Source of the DNA: Ascaris suum
Taxonomy: Eukaryota > Nematoda > Chromadorea > Rhabditida > Ascarididae
Assembly: GCA_013433145.1 (NCBI GenBank)
Contig: CM024183.1
Span: forward strand, 6,677,703-6,741,702
Direction: 5' to 3'
DNA: 64,000 bases
The stretch's first letter is position 1; every line of letters starts with the position of its first letter. The notes beneath the pieces are model-generated. The model was not told where the DNA came from and ran no database searches. It saw nothing but the letters and a program-made list of their open reading frames with translations. Position numbers and translations under genes: made by a program. Shown here piece after piece: positions 1 to 13,112 of the stretch.

Positions 1-3000
1 TTTATTTCCAATGGTATTTTAAAAACTCGTTAAATTCTCAACAACACATAAAATCGAAGGTCATCGAAAAGCAAAGATATGAATGAAATACTATAGAGAT
101 AAAATTATTATCAGAGCACGTATTAATAAGAGAGAACAAGAATGAGCTATCACATGCTGAATAAAACAATAAAATCGGGTAAAATTTGAAAATGAAAGTT
201 TCACATACTTTTAAGTGCTTTAGCAAATTTACATATGTAGTGCATTATGATGAGGTAAATGTCTATAATTACATAAACATATATGTATCTCTATATCTAC
301 TAAGGGATCATTTTCGATAGGATGACTGCTAGACAACTAACTCAATTCTCACTTGACTTTTAAACAAATCCATATGTGTGAAATTTGCATACAACGAAGT
401 GAGCCTCTGTATTATATAATGATGATTGGGTCGTAATTTAAAAAAAAAAAAACTGTCCGCTTGGAAAAAAAGATTTCTCGTTCAGAGATATATGCTAATG
501 TCTGATTCGGTAGAACTATAACCGCATATTTTGCTACTCATCTACGAAATGACTCGGGATTTATAGAATGAAGGATAAAATTTTATTTTTATATATGCGC
601 AGGCAAGATGCTTTTAAACATTTGCGGACACTTAACATCGAAGCAAATCTGAATCAATAACTCCAAAATAGCTCCAAAGTGAAGCAAAAAACGCAAAAGC
701 ACAAAAATTTCCTCAAACGTGAGTTTATCGAAATGATAACTGGATGTTAGTGAAAGTATTGAAAGCGTTTATGAAAGTATAATGCCTCTTCATATGGCTT
801 AGTTATGTATCTTATTTGATGGGTAATTCAGTTCGCTTCGATGAATTAGACATTATTTTTAACACATGAAACAACTTATGGAAAAGTTTGAAAGTCGTAT
901 TCGAACGGCTATAGAGAATGAATCGTCGACTGTGATACGATCGACTATCCCCGACAGCACAGCAAACGACTCAATTTTACCTTATTATATTCTTTCGAAT
1001 CTAAGTGAAATATTTTAATCGGAAGTAGTTGTCTTGAAAGGGATCCTGTCGTAGAATTTTGAGTCAGGTTAGATACGTCAATAACGGCGTTTTTCTTGTG
1101 GCACTAAGCTCTCTCTTATGAAAGGCACAATGAAATCACACTTATGTATAGTTGTACTTCACTCTACGTCAACAGTAGGTGAGAAATGCTCTACAGTAAT
1201 GCTCTAAATACGTTTATTACAGGAAAAGCCAGAATGCATCTCGCAGTCGGAGTTGCATTGTGGCTTCTGGTCACCTCAAAAGTGCGCATTTCTTCGGGAG
1301 TTGGAGGGGGAGGGGGACGTCAGGAGGCTAAAGCGATTCAATAGTGAAAGCACAAATAATTCATGGAATTTCAAACCATACGCATCAAAAATTTAACTAC
1401 GAGTAAAAGAATAAAAATTCCCCGAAACTTGTAAGAAATATGTGTACGATGCCAGGCATTGGAAATTATTTCGAAAGTATGGTGGTGAGGGAAGCATAGT
1501 CTCAGTAGTTATGTAACACTGCAGCGGGGAAGCCACTGCAAGCAGCGAACGATCGGCCATTTTTTAGCAAAAATGCGCGTTATTGCTAGCTGTTTTCTGG
1601 AATAAACTATCGAGTTTGCCAATTAAGGTGGGCGAATGTTAGTGAGAGGGCGTTTCCACAATAGCCGTTATTCACACTAGCAGGAAATGCTTGGTCAGCT
1701 AAATAAACATCGAATTTAGAGATTAAATGAACTCATATCCGCTTTTCTCGTATAAAAAAATTTCAGCAATGAAATGTGTAAATAAAAAAAAAAACGCAAA
1801 TGTTGTAATGAAAAATTGACGGAGGAAAAAAAAAACTTCAAATATTTCGTTATAAAATTACTTTTCGATTTTTGTGCTTTCAACAAGCAATTCCATAGAA
1901 AAGACGAAATAAGATACGCTGATTCAATGATTGCTAAAAATAATACCACTAAATAACACTAAAAGGTATTATTTAGTACTAAAAATAGCGGTAAAAATCA
2001 AATCATCAAATTAGTTAGCGAATATTCGATATACGCTTCGAGCTTATCATTTCAGTGCTGTAAATTTTTCAATACCTCCTATTCAAAATAACGAATAAAA
2101 CATATATTTCAGAATATAATAATGATTACATTTATTATTTCAAATCACCCTATCGTAATTAACGATCAAATATTATTGAGAAAGAATGCAATTTTGATTG
2201 CAACGAAAGCAAATCACTTTCAACAACGCTAAAAATAGTACGACATTTTGAGTGAATTATGCAAAATATATTTGAATGCAGTTTCAGAGCAATAATGCAA
2301 GCAATCATTGCCATATAATAATATAGGCTATGCAAAGATTTGTGCTAAACGATCATATTTGTGCTATAATTATAACACAAATTTATAATACATTAAAAAA
2401 AAGATTTAATTAATTTTTTTTTGTGCTTATAAGAACAACACAAATTGCACTAATATGAATTCGATGAGCTGAAAAATGTTACAAATGATTTGCAACGACA
2501 TGAAACGTGTTTTAAATTTACCCAAAATATATGAATGGGGCATTAAACCATCGAAATTTATTGCTCCATTACTCAGAGGCGAACGTCTATTAAAGCATTA
2601 CGCAACGAGAGAGTATTCGAAGTTTTTGCCCACTTAATTAAGGAATTCTAATTTATTCAATATTTACCCTCAAAGTAGAACATATGAATGGTGAATTCGA
2701 CAAATCTCAAATTTACTAATTTTGCTTTGAAAGGAATTTGCCACGAAGAAATTCTAAGTCTAGAGCAAATTCAAATTATTTCATTAGAATCGAAAAATTT
2801 CAAATATTCCATTATTCTCTGATATTTAACGATTAGGAGTAGGCAATTGATCTGATAAGCGCAACAATGTTTATCGCTGAACGTATTGGTTTTTTTTGCA
2901 AAGGTAATAAGGCCAATTGGATTTGCAACAAACAATCTATCTCTTACCTATGCAATAATTTTCCCTATTATATGGAATCATTGAGTGCACCATGTCGAAA

Positions 3001-4634
3001 TGGAATTTAATCTCTCTAGGATGATTTCAAATTCATTATTAATTTATAAAAGATATGGATTTTTATATAATATTTCCATATGGCGAAATTGAAAAGAATA
3101 GAATAATAAGAAAATAAACGTTTTATAGAGATAAAATGAAATATATGTTGATTAATATAGGTTTGAAAAATATGAATGTTAACTAAGAGTGAAGAGGAAG
3201 AAAGAAATGAAATATGTGACCTCATTGCAGAATTTTTTTTTTTTTCGGAGAAATGAAACATTCAATTCGAGATGACCTTCAAAAATGTCTAGGAAAAAAT
3301 GCTCAATCATATCGACGAATTAGGAAAATATTTAAAAAAATATGAAAAATACACCAATCACAACTATATTTTCAGCAATAAGATGGCCATTATTTTTTCT
3401 CGAATTGCATTATGTTGCATTATGAATTGCATTATGAAGCTTGTGGAAATGAATGAAAAGTTTAGCATAGCTCTTTACTATTGAAGCTCGTAAAAAAATT
3501 GCAAATGATGAAAAAACTTCCAATATCACCTTCCTCATAAATTCTATGAGAATTTAAAGTATATTTTTGCAAAGATGATGAAAAATTTTTGCGATAATCA
3601 TTTCAAGGCTTCAATGTTTTTTCTTAACCTATATTTTGAAAAAAAAAATGTTTCATTAAATTATTCAAGCAATTTCAAGAATTAAAATTTTACAGCGAAC
3701 CAGATGTTAATAAAGGTGAAGCGTGATAATCTATTGTAAGCTTATTCATCAAGATGACTCAATCACATAGCTTGGCTAGCAAATATGTAAAGATTCGCTC
3801 TAGGACAATTCATGTTCTAAGTGAACGCCTTCACTCATATTAAAGAAAATTTTTTAGGCAATTCTTTAACTAATTGTAATTATGTCGGATTCATTTCGAA
3901 AATAAATTAGCATAAAAACGAACGATAATAATATAAAATCCTAGATTAGTCTAAGGAAGAATTTTTTCACTTTTTTGCAAATTTGTCTGTAAGAGTAACT
4001 TCATATGAGAATAATCAAATAGGCATCATTTCGAAGCGATATAAGTAATAATAATCTCTTCAAATTTTCATTTCTTTTGCACTCGCATAGAAATAATTAT
4101 CACGAAGCAAACTATCCCTATTTCGCTAGCCGTCGAAATCCTTCACCTTCTATCTTTAATTCCTCAAATTTTTTTCGCCTTTGAAAGCTTCCTTCTATGA
4201 TTAGTAACCACTATGCGGAAAATTGAAATCCGAAAACGATAGAAATGCAGTCAATGTATGAATACACATGGAAAAGCCGTTCAGGTGCATCTTCAACGAA
4301 ACTTGTTTCGTTAATGACTTAATGCTTTCAAATAGCCGTAAACACCATCGCTAGTTTGGGAGCGTTTTTATAGCGCTCCCATTCTCTTATAGATAAGAAT
4401 ATGGTTTTGCCACTTATGCTCATTGTGTTATGTTATGTTTTTGGTTTTGCAGCATGTGCGAAATTCATATGACTGCAACAACACTATATGAATTATGGCG
4501 CATATGGCAGTCGGATAGTTGTGCCCTAATCTGATCATTAGCTTCTCCAAAAAAAAAAAACGCATTTTATGGTTATTGAGATACCTCATGATGAGTGGTT
4601 TCTATCGGCTCTTTCTGGGACTGCAGAAAGCTTA

Positions 4635-4666
4635 CTCGACATCACATTTCATTATGTGATGTCGAG
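4635..4666. repeat. Perfect 13-bp hairpin with 6-base loop
   Basis: Arms CTCGACATCACAT and ATGTGATGTCGAG are exact reverse complements, separated by TTCATT. There is no T-run or gene next to it. Confidence 0.9.
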
Positions 4667-5458
4667 ATCGCTTACAGGCTCATCAAGGAATAAGTTTTAT
4701 TGTTGAAACGTGGGACGTAATTCAAAACTGACGCTCAAAAGTACGTTCAAGTATTCAGGATACCTTACGTTCAGGTAAAATCGGAAGGTAAGTGAAATAA
4801 TATAAGCATAGAACATTTTATAACTACTGATTGCCTAGCTAAATGAAATCATGATACTAAACATATCAAGATTACAACAGTAGTTTAAACTGCTTATAGT
4901 TATACAGCGTGAACTATATAATGTTAGTTGTGATAATATTGAACTAGAATGTGGATGAAAGCTAACAAATTCACTATTAATACAGAATGAGAAATAATAA
5001 CTTAAGGATTTCAAGAGATGAGGAAGAAATGAATCCTCTTTGCATCCTAATGAAAACAATTCGTAAAAAATTTAGCACTACAAATTTGAAATATGCAAGA
5101 ATGCATAGATGAAAGCAAACACTGGAGATATTTATAAAGGAAGAAATTAATTTCGTGTTTACAAAGGAGGATTTAAAAAAAAAGAGTGGAAAACGATATA
5201 ACTTTTTTCCTGATAGCTGAAAAAAAAAGTTTTTCTTATTAGTATTACATTTAATTCGAAATGAACGATGTGAATACTAAGCTATAACGATGCTAAGATA
5301 TTGAAGAATTTCGGAAATTACAGAGAGGACATCGTTGATCGAAGGTGAGAAGCCCCGAAAACTTCGACGCCTCAGAGGTCAATCAACGTCTCCGGTTTGG
5401 TCACCGCTTCCCTCGTTTCTCATTTCCTTTCGTTTTGGTTAACAGAGGTTTGATGACT

Positions 5459-5519
5459 TCGCTGAAATTTACATAAGGAAGAAGCAAAATTCGCTGAAAT
5501 TTACATAGGGAAGAAGCAA
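5459..5519. repeat. Tandem duplication, about 32-base unit
   Basis: Two near-identical copies of TCGCTGAAATTTACATA followed by GGAAGAAGCAA. Confidence 0.85.
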
Positions 5520-5916
5520 CCTTAAGCACAGTGTTCGAATTTAAAAAATTTAAAATTTGCATATGTTTGAAGAACAAATAAACTGAATGATAAAAGATAT
5601 TGATAGTAATCGAAAAATGTAAATTTCGAATGTTCGAAAATTACGACTTCGTTAATAAACGATAACATTCATTGATTCAACTATCGAGATGAAATGAAGA
5701 AAAATTAATTAACAGAGGTTAATAATAATAATAAACAAAACATTTCACAATCATTGGAATATTTCATGATTAATAATAAACAAAAAAAAAAAAACTAACA
5801 GACCTTCTTCATCACAATCGAAACAACCATCACAGTAACAGATGTACATCATTGGACTATCGAGAAGGCCAGGTATAGCATACAAGTTCACCATGTTTTT
5901 TGTACAAAAATATAAA

Positions 5917-6100
<184 letters not shown>

Positions 6101-7864
6101 CGTTTATATCGCATTCGATCGACGCAAACTGTTTCATTGATAATTAAATATATTTAAAATTATAAGCGAGAATTATTGCAACGAAACTCATCGATTAAAC
6201 AATTATTGAATAAAAAGCAATAATAAAATCAAAAACAATAAAATACTCTCTTAGAAATTAAATTGAAATATAATTAATAAACGAATTATAACGCTTTCTT
6301 TTTTTTCTCGCGTATATGGCCGAAACGATGCGTGAAGTGGATCCATTCATCGTAGAAAGAAATTCAACAGGATAAACGTGCATTTGAATGCCGAAGTTGA
6401 CGGTATCTAAAACTGGAACTATTCATGATGAGAACATCGCCTATATGTGCACTTAAAGGTTTTTTTTTTCTTTTTTTTTTGATAGTTTTCGAGTGTCCAT
6501 TAGAAACAAGCTAACTCAACTATTCGATAGATATTATAGGCGATTATTGATGAGTATCCTTGAAAACAGAAATAAAAAATGCTCGAGTAATAAATTCGCA
6601 TAAAATATGAATGTTCGTTAGGAAAGATATTAGTGATTTAGCCGAGCAAGAACACTTTCATATTCACTATCCGTTTTATCTGAGTGCATTAGCAACCATT
6701 AAAGTATAGCACTATATCAGTGTCAGCGATTATTTTCAGTGGTTGTGCAAGGATAATTCGTATGAATAGTCGGAAAAAAGATCCCGAAAAATATGGACAA
6801 TTTAATTTTTTTTTTTTAAAGAACTGTTTAAATGACGCTTTCATAGGAGAATTCTCCACACACACACACACAGATCACATCATAAAATGCATGATGTACT
6901 CAAATGGAGCAGATCATTGCTGATTTCGATCGATAAAAACATCGAAGCATTAAATGATGAAACTGAGAAGATTTTAATGTGAACTTCAAATATGCGTATG
7001 TATGTGTGTTTTTGTATGTTTGCGTGCGGAATTTTAACAGCACGGTACCGTATTCCTCGATTATAGCCCCTTTGGATGCGAACATATCTCTTCGGTTAAA
7101 GAAGTCATGAAAGCTTAAAGGGTTGCAAAATATGATAGGTAAGATAACTAATGTATTGCAGTGGCAGCTAATGATAATAGGTAGATGAAGCTCACTAAAG
7201 GATGTTAAATTTATATGGAATTTCGCCTGCGAATTTTTGCAAAGTTCACTTGCGAACGATTGCAAACAAAATTTTCGCAAAGAAAGACAACTAAAACTCC
7301 GAATGAATAGAAAAGCTATGAGGTGGCATTTACAATGGTCGAATAAAACGACGGCAATTATTGTTCGAGTTGAGATAATAAACGATAACGATCCCAACGC
7401 ATCATTGATGAGCCATGTGGATGAGTGAGTTTTTGCAAATAAATGTGGCTTAATCGACAGCCTTAATAGCCCCATATCAACAAAGGTTTTATTTTATGTA
7501 ATATGCAGAGGTTCGAGACAGCTTTTTTATTCAAAACGTGGAATTTTATTGGTCGAACCAGAGATGCCGATGAAAAAAATAATAATTCGAAATGACATCT
7601 ACATATATTCGAGCAGATAATCGTAGTGCAAAGTTATATATTCGAAGAGAATTGGAAGAAAAACCCTAAAAATTGACCACAGTTATTCCATTTTTGAAAA
7701 GTGTAGCCGACATCAAGATATGTTTTGGGTGTGATACCACTGATTCTATTCCAACATTATAGTAAACACATTTACTCATGTTGTTGGTTCTTGTTTAATT
7801 ATCTCTTTATATTTTCCCTCATCGAATTATGTGCTCTTGTGTCGCCTCAGGCGATATCCGGGGC

Positions 7865-8126
7865 CTATAAGTGGGGCTTCTGACCGTTTGGATGTCTTTG
7901 GTTCCACTCATGTTTTAAGTTCATGAATGCTTCTCCATAAACTGCTTCTTCTATCTTGTTTGAACTCTCGCATATCGACATCGACAAAACGTTACTGGCC
8001 CTTGCCCTCTGCCCTACAATCGGTTCTTTGAATGCTGCCGCCGCTGCTAGCCACAACAATATATATGGTTTTAAGCCGTTGACTTGGTCATTACGGATTC
8101 GAGGGTCTTCGGAGGAGTAAAACGGC
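7865..8126 (-). CDS. Candidate 3'-terminal exon of an unidentified gene
   Basis: A strong acceptor (TGGTATTTTCCAG) opens an 86-codon frame that ends in TAG. It is clearly richer in G+C than its surroundings. It reads PFYSSEDPRIRNDQVNGLKP at the start, has a hydrophobic stretch YILLWLAAAAAFKEP, and ends HEWNQRHPNGQKPHL. I recognise no family. Entry is in phase 2; I did not find a convincing upstream exon. It could also be a fragment of a mobile element. Confidence 0.35.
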
Positions 8127-9346
8127 CTGGAAAATACCACAGAGAAAATTCCTATTCGGTATTTTTTCGTATGTGTACAATAAAAAGAATGAGTAGGCGA
8201 AAGGTAAAACTGATATGAGGAACGCAACTAAAATTGGTTTTTATTATTTTTTACGTAGCTTTGCTAATTTTAAATTACTTTGACAAAGCATTCCTAAATC
8301 GCTCCATTAAAGAACTTTTTCCATGAGAAATTTCTTCATTGTAATGAGAGTTTTGATGTTATGCAAACTTAGAATCACTCAAAAAATGATGGTATTTACG
8401 TGAGTTGGCAAATAAAAAAAAAAAACTTGACAACTTATTTCTTGAAGAAAAATTCTGCGGGTCATATTTCTTTAGAATAAAAGTTGAATTTGCACAATCT
8501 TTAGCAACTATGCAAAGTTAGCATGCGAATTCTTTCAACAGCATTATTGACGATTAAATATCGCAGCGCCGTAATATTGCAATAAGATTTGCAAAGGAGA
8601 TCAAACTTCTCATTATATGAAATTGCCTTAGTTTATTGAGCGAAAAGAATTTTACATAAAATTTCTCATTCATAATGATACTAAACTTCAATTGCAAAAA
8701 AACTACTAAGTTCAATAGAGGTGAAACTTGTGTGCTCATAGAAATGCAACACAAAAGGATGAAGAAAGTGGCTTTGAAACCTATATGCAACGCTGACAAG
8801 ATATCTCCCTCAAACGTTCTGCTTGAGCTATTCCCAAGATTAAAAAGAACATTTGATATGATGGACATAATAATCGGATAAAGGGATGTGAGCTGACCGT
8901 AATAAAATGAAATATGATTGCAAGCAATATTGTTGCGAATGTAATGGCATAGCGCATTCCCCTAACAATTTCGTATATTTTGCCAAATTCATTCACTAAA
9001 GTGCGATAACATATCGATCAATCAATCAAAGATCATAGGTAACTGCGTTCAAATAGTAGCGATGACACTATTAATATGAGCATATGTATAAATTAAGGGA
9101 ATGGAATAGCATTGACACTACAAATTGCACGAAATACTCGAAAGAATCCCTCTCAAGCGATATGCTTGACGTATAAATTCTATCGATGAGAACTTCGATA
9201 TTTCTAAGCGTTACAATGACTGCCGTTGGAACTGTCATAACTATGAGAATACAGCGGGACCGGTTGTATTGATACATATATGAAGAAAAAAAATCACTTC
9301 TTATTTCAATATATATTTCATAATTCAATATACGTCGAAGAGGAAA

Positions 9347-9479
9347 CTAGACAACGACCAAAAATGGAAATTCGCGTTCAATTGTTCGTTGTAAACAATC
9401 TCGGCATAGAAATAAACTTTTCGCGAATCTCGAGGGTTCTTGTTGCAAATAGATTTCTTCGTCGAATCGATTCGATTCG
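9347..9479 (-). CDS. Weak candidate terminal exon
   Basis: Acceptor ATCTATTTATAG is followed by 43 open codons (ESNRFDEEIYLQQEPSRFAK, SLFLCRDCLQRTIEREFPFL) and TAG. Composition is exon-like, but the plus strand is also open here (9280-9489) and no family is recognisable. Confidence 0.18.
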
Positions 9480-10872
9480 CTATAAATAGATATACATCGA
9501 CTCAGAAACATTCCTTGTGCATAGCTTTATAAATGTTGATGGTAATTAAAGGTGAGTTATGAGGGGGACGAAACTTTTGCTTAACTTTTTTTGGCTATCC
9601 AGTAAATGATTCTCGTGGACAGAAAGACGTATCCATTTTTCTATGAGCGTGGAGTTATAAGGGAATGACTAATAAGAGAGTGAGTGCTTTCAGAAGGGTG
9701 CGTTAGCGTCTCTCAAAGATCTCACCATATACTCTCAGACAATTGAGCTGTTTTATTAGCCAAAATTAATGGTAGGCTAGGGTTCGAAAAGGAACATTCA
9801 CATATGTTGACGCTATTTTGTAGCATAAACGAAAAAAAAAAACGTTTTCTCTTTTTTTTGATGCAGCATTTTTGAAGGCTTTCTTAGCCGAATATAAATC
9901 TCACCTTCTAGAAAACGCTTTTTTTTTGTGAGAGAATAGCTAGCAATCGCTAAATGAATAGAAATTGATCGTTTCATTATGACATGACAGCGAGTGACTG
10001 GGATCAAGTTTTCATATATGAATTGCAGACGGAAGAAATCGTATGGAATTGCATAGTGCATCGTGCATCATTTCCTTATCGCTTGGCTTAAAATCACTCT
10101 ACGCGTATTTTTCAAGCCGAAATTGCTGGAATTTTTGAGTATTTCTTTGAAAGCATGGTAGAAAAAAATTGAGACAAGTCATGATGTACTAAAATATTCA
10201 TTCATCCAATTTTAGCCAGGTCAGTATACTCGCGCATTATCCCAGTGCATATCTTGCTTCAAAATTCTTTACGCTTTGATTGTTAAGGAAAAAAAAAAGA
10301 CGAGGATAATTCCATTAGACACTCAAGAGCACAGTGATGGTCACTGATTGGGGTAATTGTACAGTAATGTCGCGTGTAATCTCGAAAAAATTTTTTCTGG
10401 AGTTAAGCATGTTGTAAGCACAATAATTCTATAACATCGATTTTCTTTTATATAACTATTTAAGAAGACGATTGCAAAACACAATGCTTGTTTAGTGATT
10501 CCTAATGGAAGTGCTGGATTTTGTTACTCTAGTATTATTGGAAGGTCGTCCATGGCTATAAATAACGATGAACCTTCCATGAATATTCAAGTCGTTCTTT
10601 CCTAACATTGAATAGAATTTTTTCCCGTTTAGATAAAGCTGTAGACGATAGTTTAGCGACCAGAAAATGGGCGATTCTTCCTATGTGAATGAATTAAATT
10701 TAACTTAAAATTAAATGGGAAGTCTATCGGTGATCAAGGATTATGTTCGCCTGCTTTGACTACTGCTGCCTAGTTAGTAGTGCGTACAACTAACGATCGA
10801 CCACAATACACAATTCAGAGCAAAATCACATCGATGCTGTTTTAGTGTTTACAATCAGACAGCAGTTTATCA

Positions 10873-12091
10873 GTGAGCCTTAGATTAAAAAAAACTTGGA
10901 TGTCAAATGGAGTGATAACGAATGTGACACGTCTGTCAAGCAAAGAACAGAACAATAATGATTTCGCAATAATGAAGATGTCCGCTTCTCAATACGTAAA
11001 AAGAATGTATGCGTCAACTCTTCAAATTAGCCAAATAAGTGATAAATTTTGCGAGAGAATCGACACTCTAGAACATTCTCATGCCAGATATGATAATATA
11101 GGAAATATAGACGTCCATTGGGAACTACCTCCTATCCCTCCCCTCCTCCACTTCCAACAAGGACTTCTGGTGACACATCGATGCGGTGGCCAGACAGAAT
11201 CGCTGATAGGAATGCCGTACTCATGTTGGTTGATAGGTTTTCGAAAACTGCGTTTGATGTGATAATGTCAGTGCTTGTAAAATCCGATTGCACGGATCAC
11301 CTACGACTTCCAATTAGACGTGCTTAGAAGTGAGGTAGAGGCCGCCTAAGATAGCCGATGCTAACTGACCGAAATTCGGTTTTTTTCCGCTGTAGCCGAA
11401 GCTCGGTTCTACTGAATCTTTTTGATTGATTTTTGCTAATATTCAGTGGAATTGGAATTCATTTTCCACCAACTATTCTCATTTCTTCATCGGCAAAACA
11501 AATCTCCGCTGAATTTCGATCTCAGTCGAATGCACATGAACGGCAGCCGACGCTTACCACTCTGCTCAAGCAGGATTTCTTTGCAAATCGGATCTAAGAT
11601 AAATTCATTTCCGCATTTTCTCAACGAAATTACTTAAAGCCGTATGGAAATAAGCCTTAGGTCGGAAGGAATAATGAAATTCGTTGAAGTACAAAGAAGT
11701 ATAGAGGGCGAATCGGCCAAATAAGCGCAGTTAATCTGCATGCGAGTAAACGGCAGCATGGAAAAATTCCCTACTAAACGATTGAACCTGAGGAAACTGC
11801 ATGATGCAGTGTGTTAGAATGAGAAAAGCTGAAAAGCAACGTGGCGCGCATGTGTCATCACAGAAACAATGGTTTATCGTGAAAGATGATATCGAGATAA
11901 TAAGGACACAGTTAAAAAACAGTACAGAAATCCCCGATATTAAACAGAAGCACGTTTCCTATGAACGGAAACACTCGTCACGTATCAAGAAGCTCTACGA
12001 CATAGCGTTAATGCGAAATTGTATAATCCACATAGTGCTGAAAGGAAAATCTATGCTGCCAGGGCTCCAAAATTTGCTGTTCCTCCACTAA
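10873..12091 (+). pseudogene. Possible decayed retroelement (integrase-like fragment)
   Basis: Several broken plus-strand frames lie close together. One (11118-11327) contains DRNAVLMLVDRFSKTAF, resembling the D-x-x-x-V-V-D-R-F-S-K strand of LTR-retrotransposon integrases. Others (10873-11262, 11801-12091) are Lys/Arg-rich and have no clear homology. No terminal repeats, reverse transcriptase or protease motifs are visible. The resemblance rests on one short motif and may be chance. Confidence 0.22.
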
Positions 12092-12656
12092 TAACTGTTG
12101 ATCTGGAATGAAAACAACAAAGGATAAACAAGGATGCATATTAGCTCATACCGATAAAAATTTCACAAGGATTTATTGTTAGTGTTTTTTTTTCTTTTCC
12201 TTAAATTTCGATGACGGATTGACCTATGAAATAGAACTTGAAGCGATTTCGTTTCAGGTTCGCTTTTGATAATTCAAATGATGGATGGTTGGCAGATTGT
12301 GTGAAATTCAATCAGTGGAACAGCATAAAGCTAGGTTTAAAACCAGTTTAAAGTAGACAAAAATAGTAGAGTCGTTTTGGTTCATCATACAAAAGAATAT
12401 GCTGTTTAGTTGATGAGAACGCTATCAGTTGAGGACGTATAAAATGAAAGATTCCATCCCCCTAGTTTATTTGATTCCTAAGATCGTTTTCAGGGAGACT
12501 GTCGAAAAAATTGCGCAATATCATGGCAAGAGGATGCGATAGCAATATAGAGATTAGAGAGGAACAATTGAAAGTGTAAACCGATTAGATAGTTTGAATA
12601 CTGTTAAGAATGCAAAATAGCAAAGAAGGAATTATGAGTAATGCAATGGATGCAAA

Positions 12657-12857
12657 ATGCAATTGCAAATGGTTGCATCGTTTACAATAGCAATGATTTT
12701 AATCTTTTCTTTAATCATCAAAAGTAAAGAAAATAATGGTAACTATGCGAACATTAGTGATTTTGAAAATTTATTGCACTCCCAATATTTACTCGATGAG
12801 TACAGATTAAATTTAGCATATAAATTTGAAAAAAGACGCATCCCTTATCGTGAATAA
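12657..12857 (+). CDS. Small ORF with signal peptide, unidentified
   Basis: 66 codons from ATG: MQLQMVASFTIAMILIFSLI is a good secretory leader. A polar segment (NISDFENLLHSQYLLDEYRL) follows, then a basic C-terminus FEKRRIPYRE with a KRR processing-type site. It could be a small secreted peptide or a first exon: a donor C|GTGAAT inside its last codons joins in phase to an acceptor TTTTCAG at 13370, which would add about 13 residues before a stop. It may equally be a chance ORF. Confidence 0.3.
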   Translation: MQLQMVASFTIAMILIFSLIIKSKENNGNYANISDFENLLHSQYLLDEYRLNLAYKFEKRRIPYRE

Positions 12858-12958
12858 GTTGATATCTCTATTTGCACTTTTTTTGTTTTCGACGTCAAAT
12901 GTAACATTATGGGGACTGGAATTTATTTAAGATGGAGGAGAAATTTATAGGGATAGTT

Positions 12959-13112
12959 ATATAAATAAATATAAATATAAATATATATAAAATATAAATA
13001 TAAATATAAATATAAATATAAATATAAATATAAACAAAATTAAATGTAAACATAAACGTAAATAAATATAAATATAAATATAAATATAAATTCAAATATA
13101 AATAAAAATATA
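12959..13112. repeat. (ATAAAT)n imperfect hexanucleotide repeat
   Basis: About 150 bases of ATAAATATAAAT-type repeats with a few interruptions. Confidence 0.95.

Noticed and set aside
7237..7428. Plus-strand frame with a cadherin-like VRVEIINDNDPN string
   Set aside because: Only one short motif matches; the preceding residues do not resemble a cadherin repeat and there is no credible acceptor.
6900..7475. Minus-strand open frame of 191 codons
   Set aside because: No splice sites or domain are visible and the peptide is a mix of Ser, Phe, Leu and Ile typical of AT-rich non-coding DNA.
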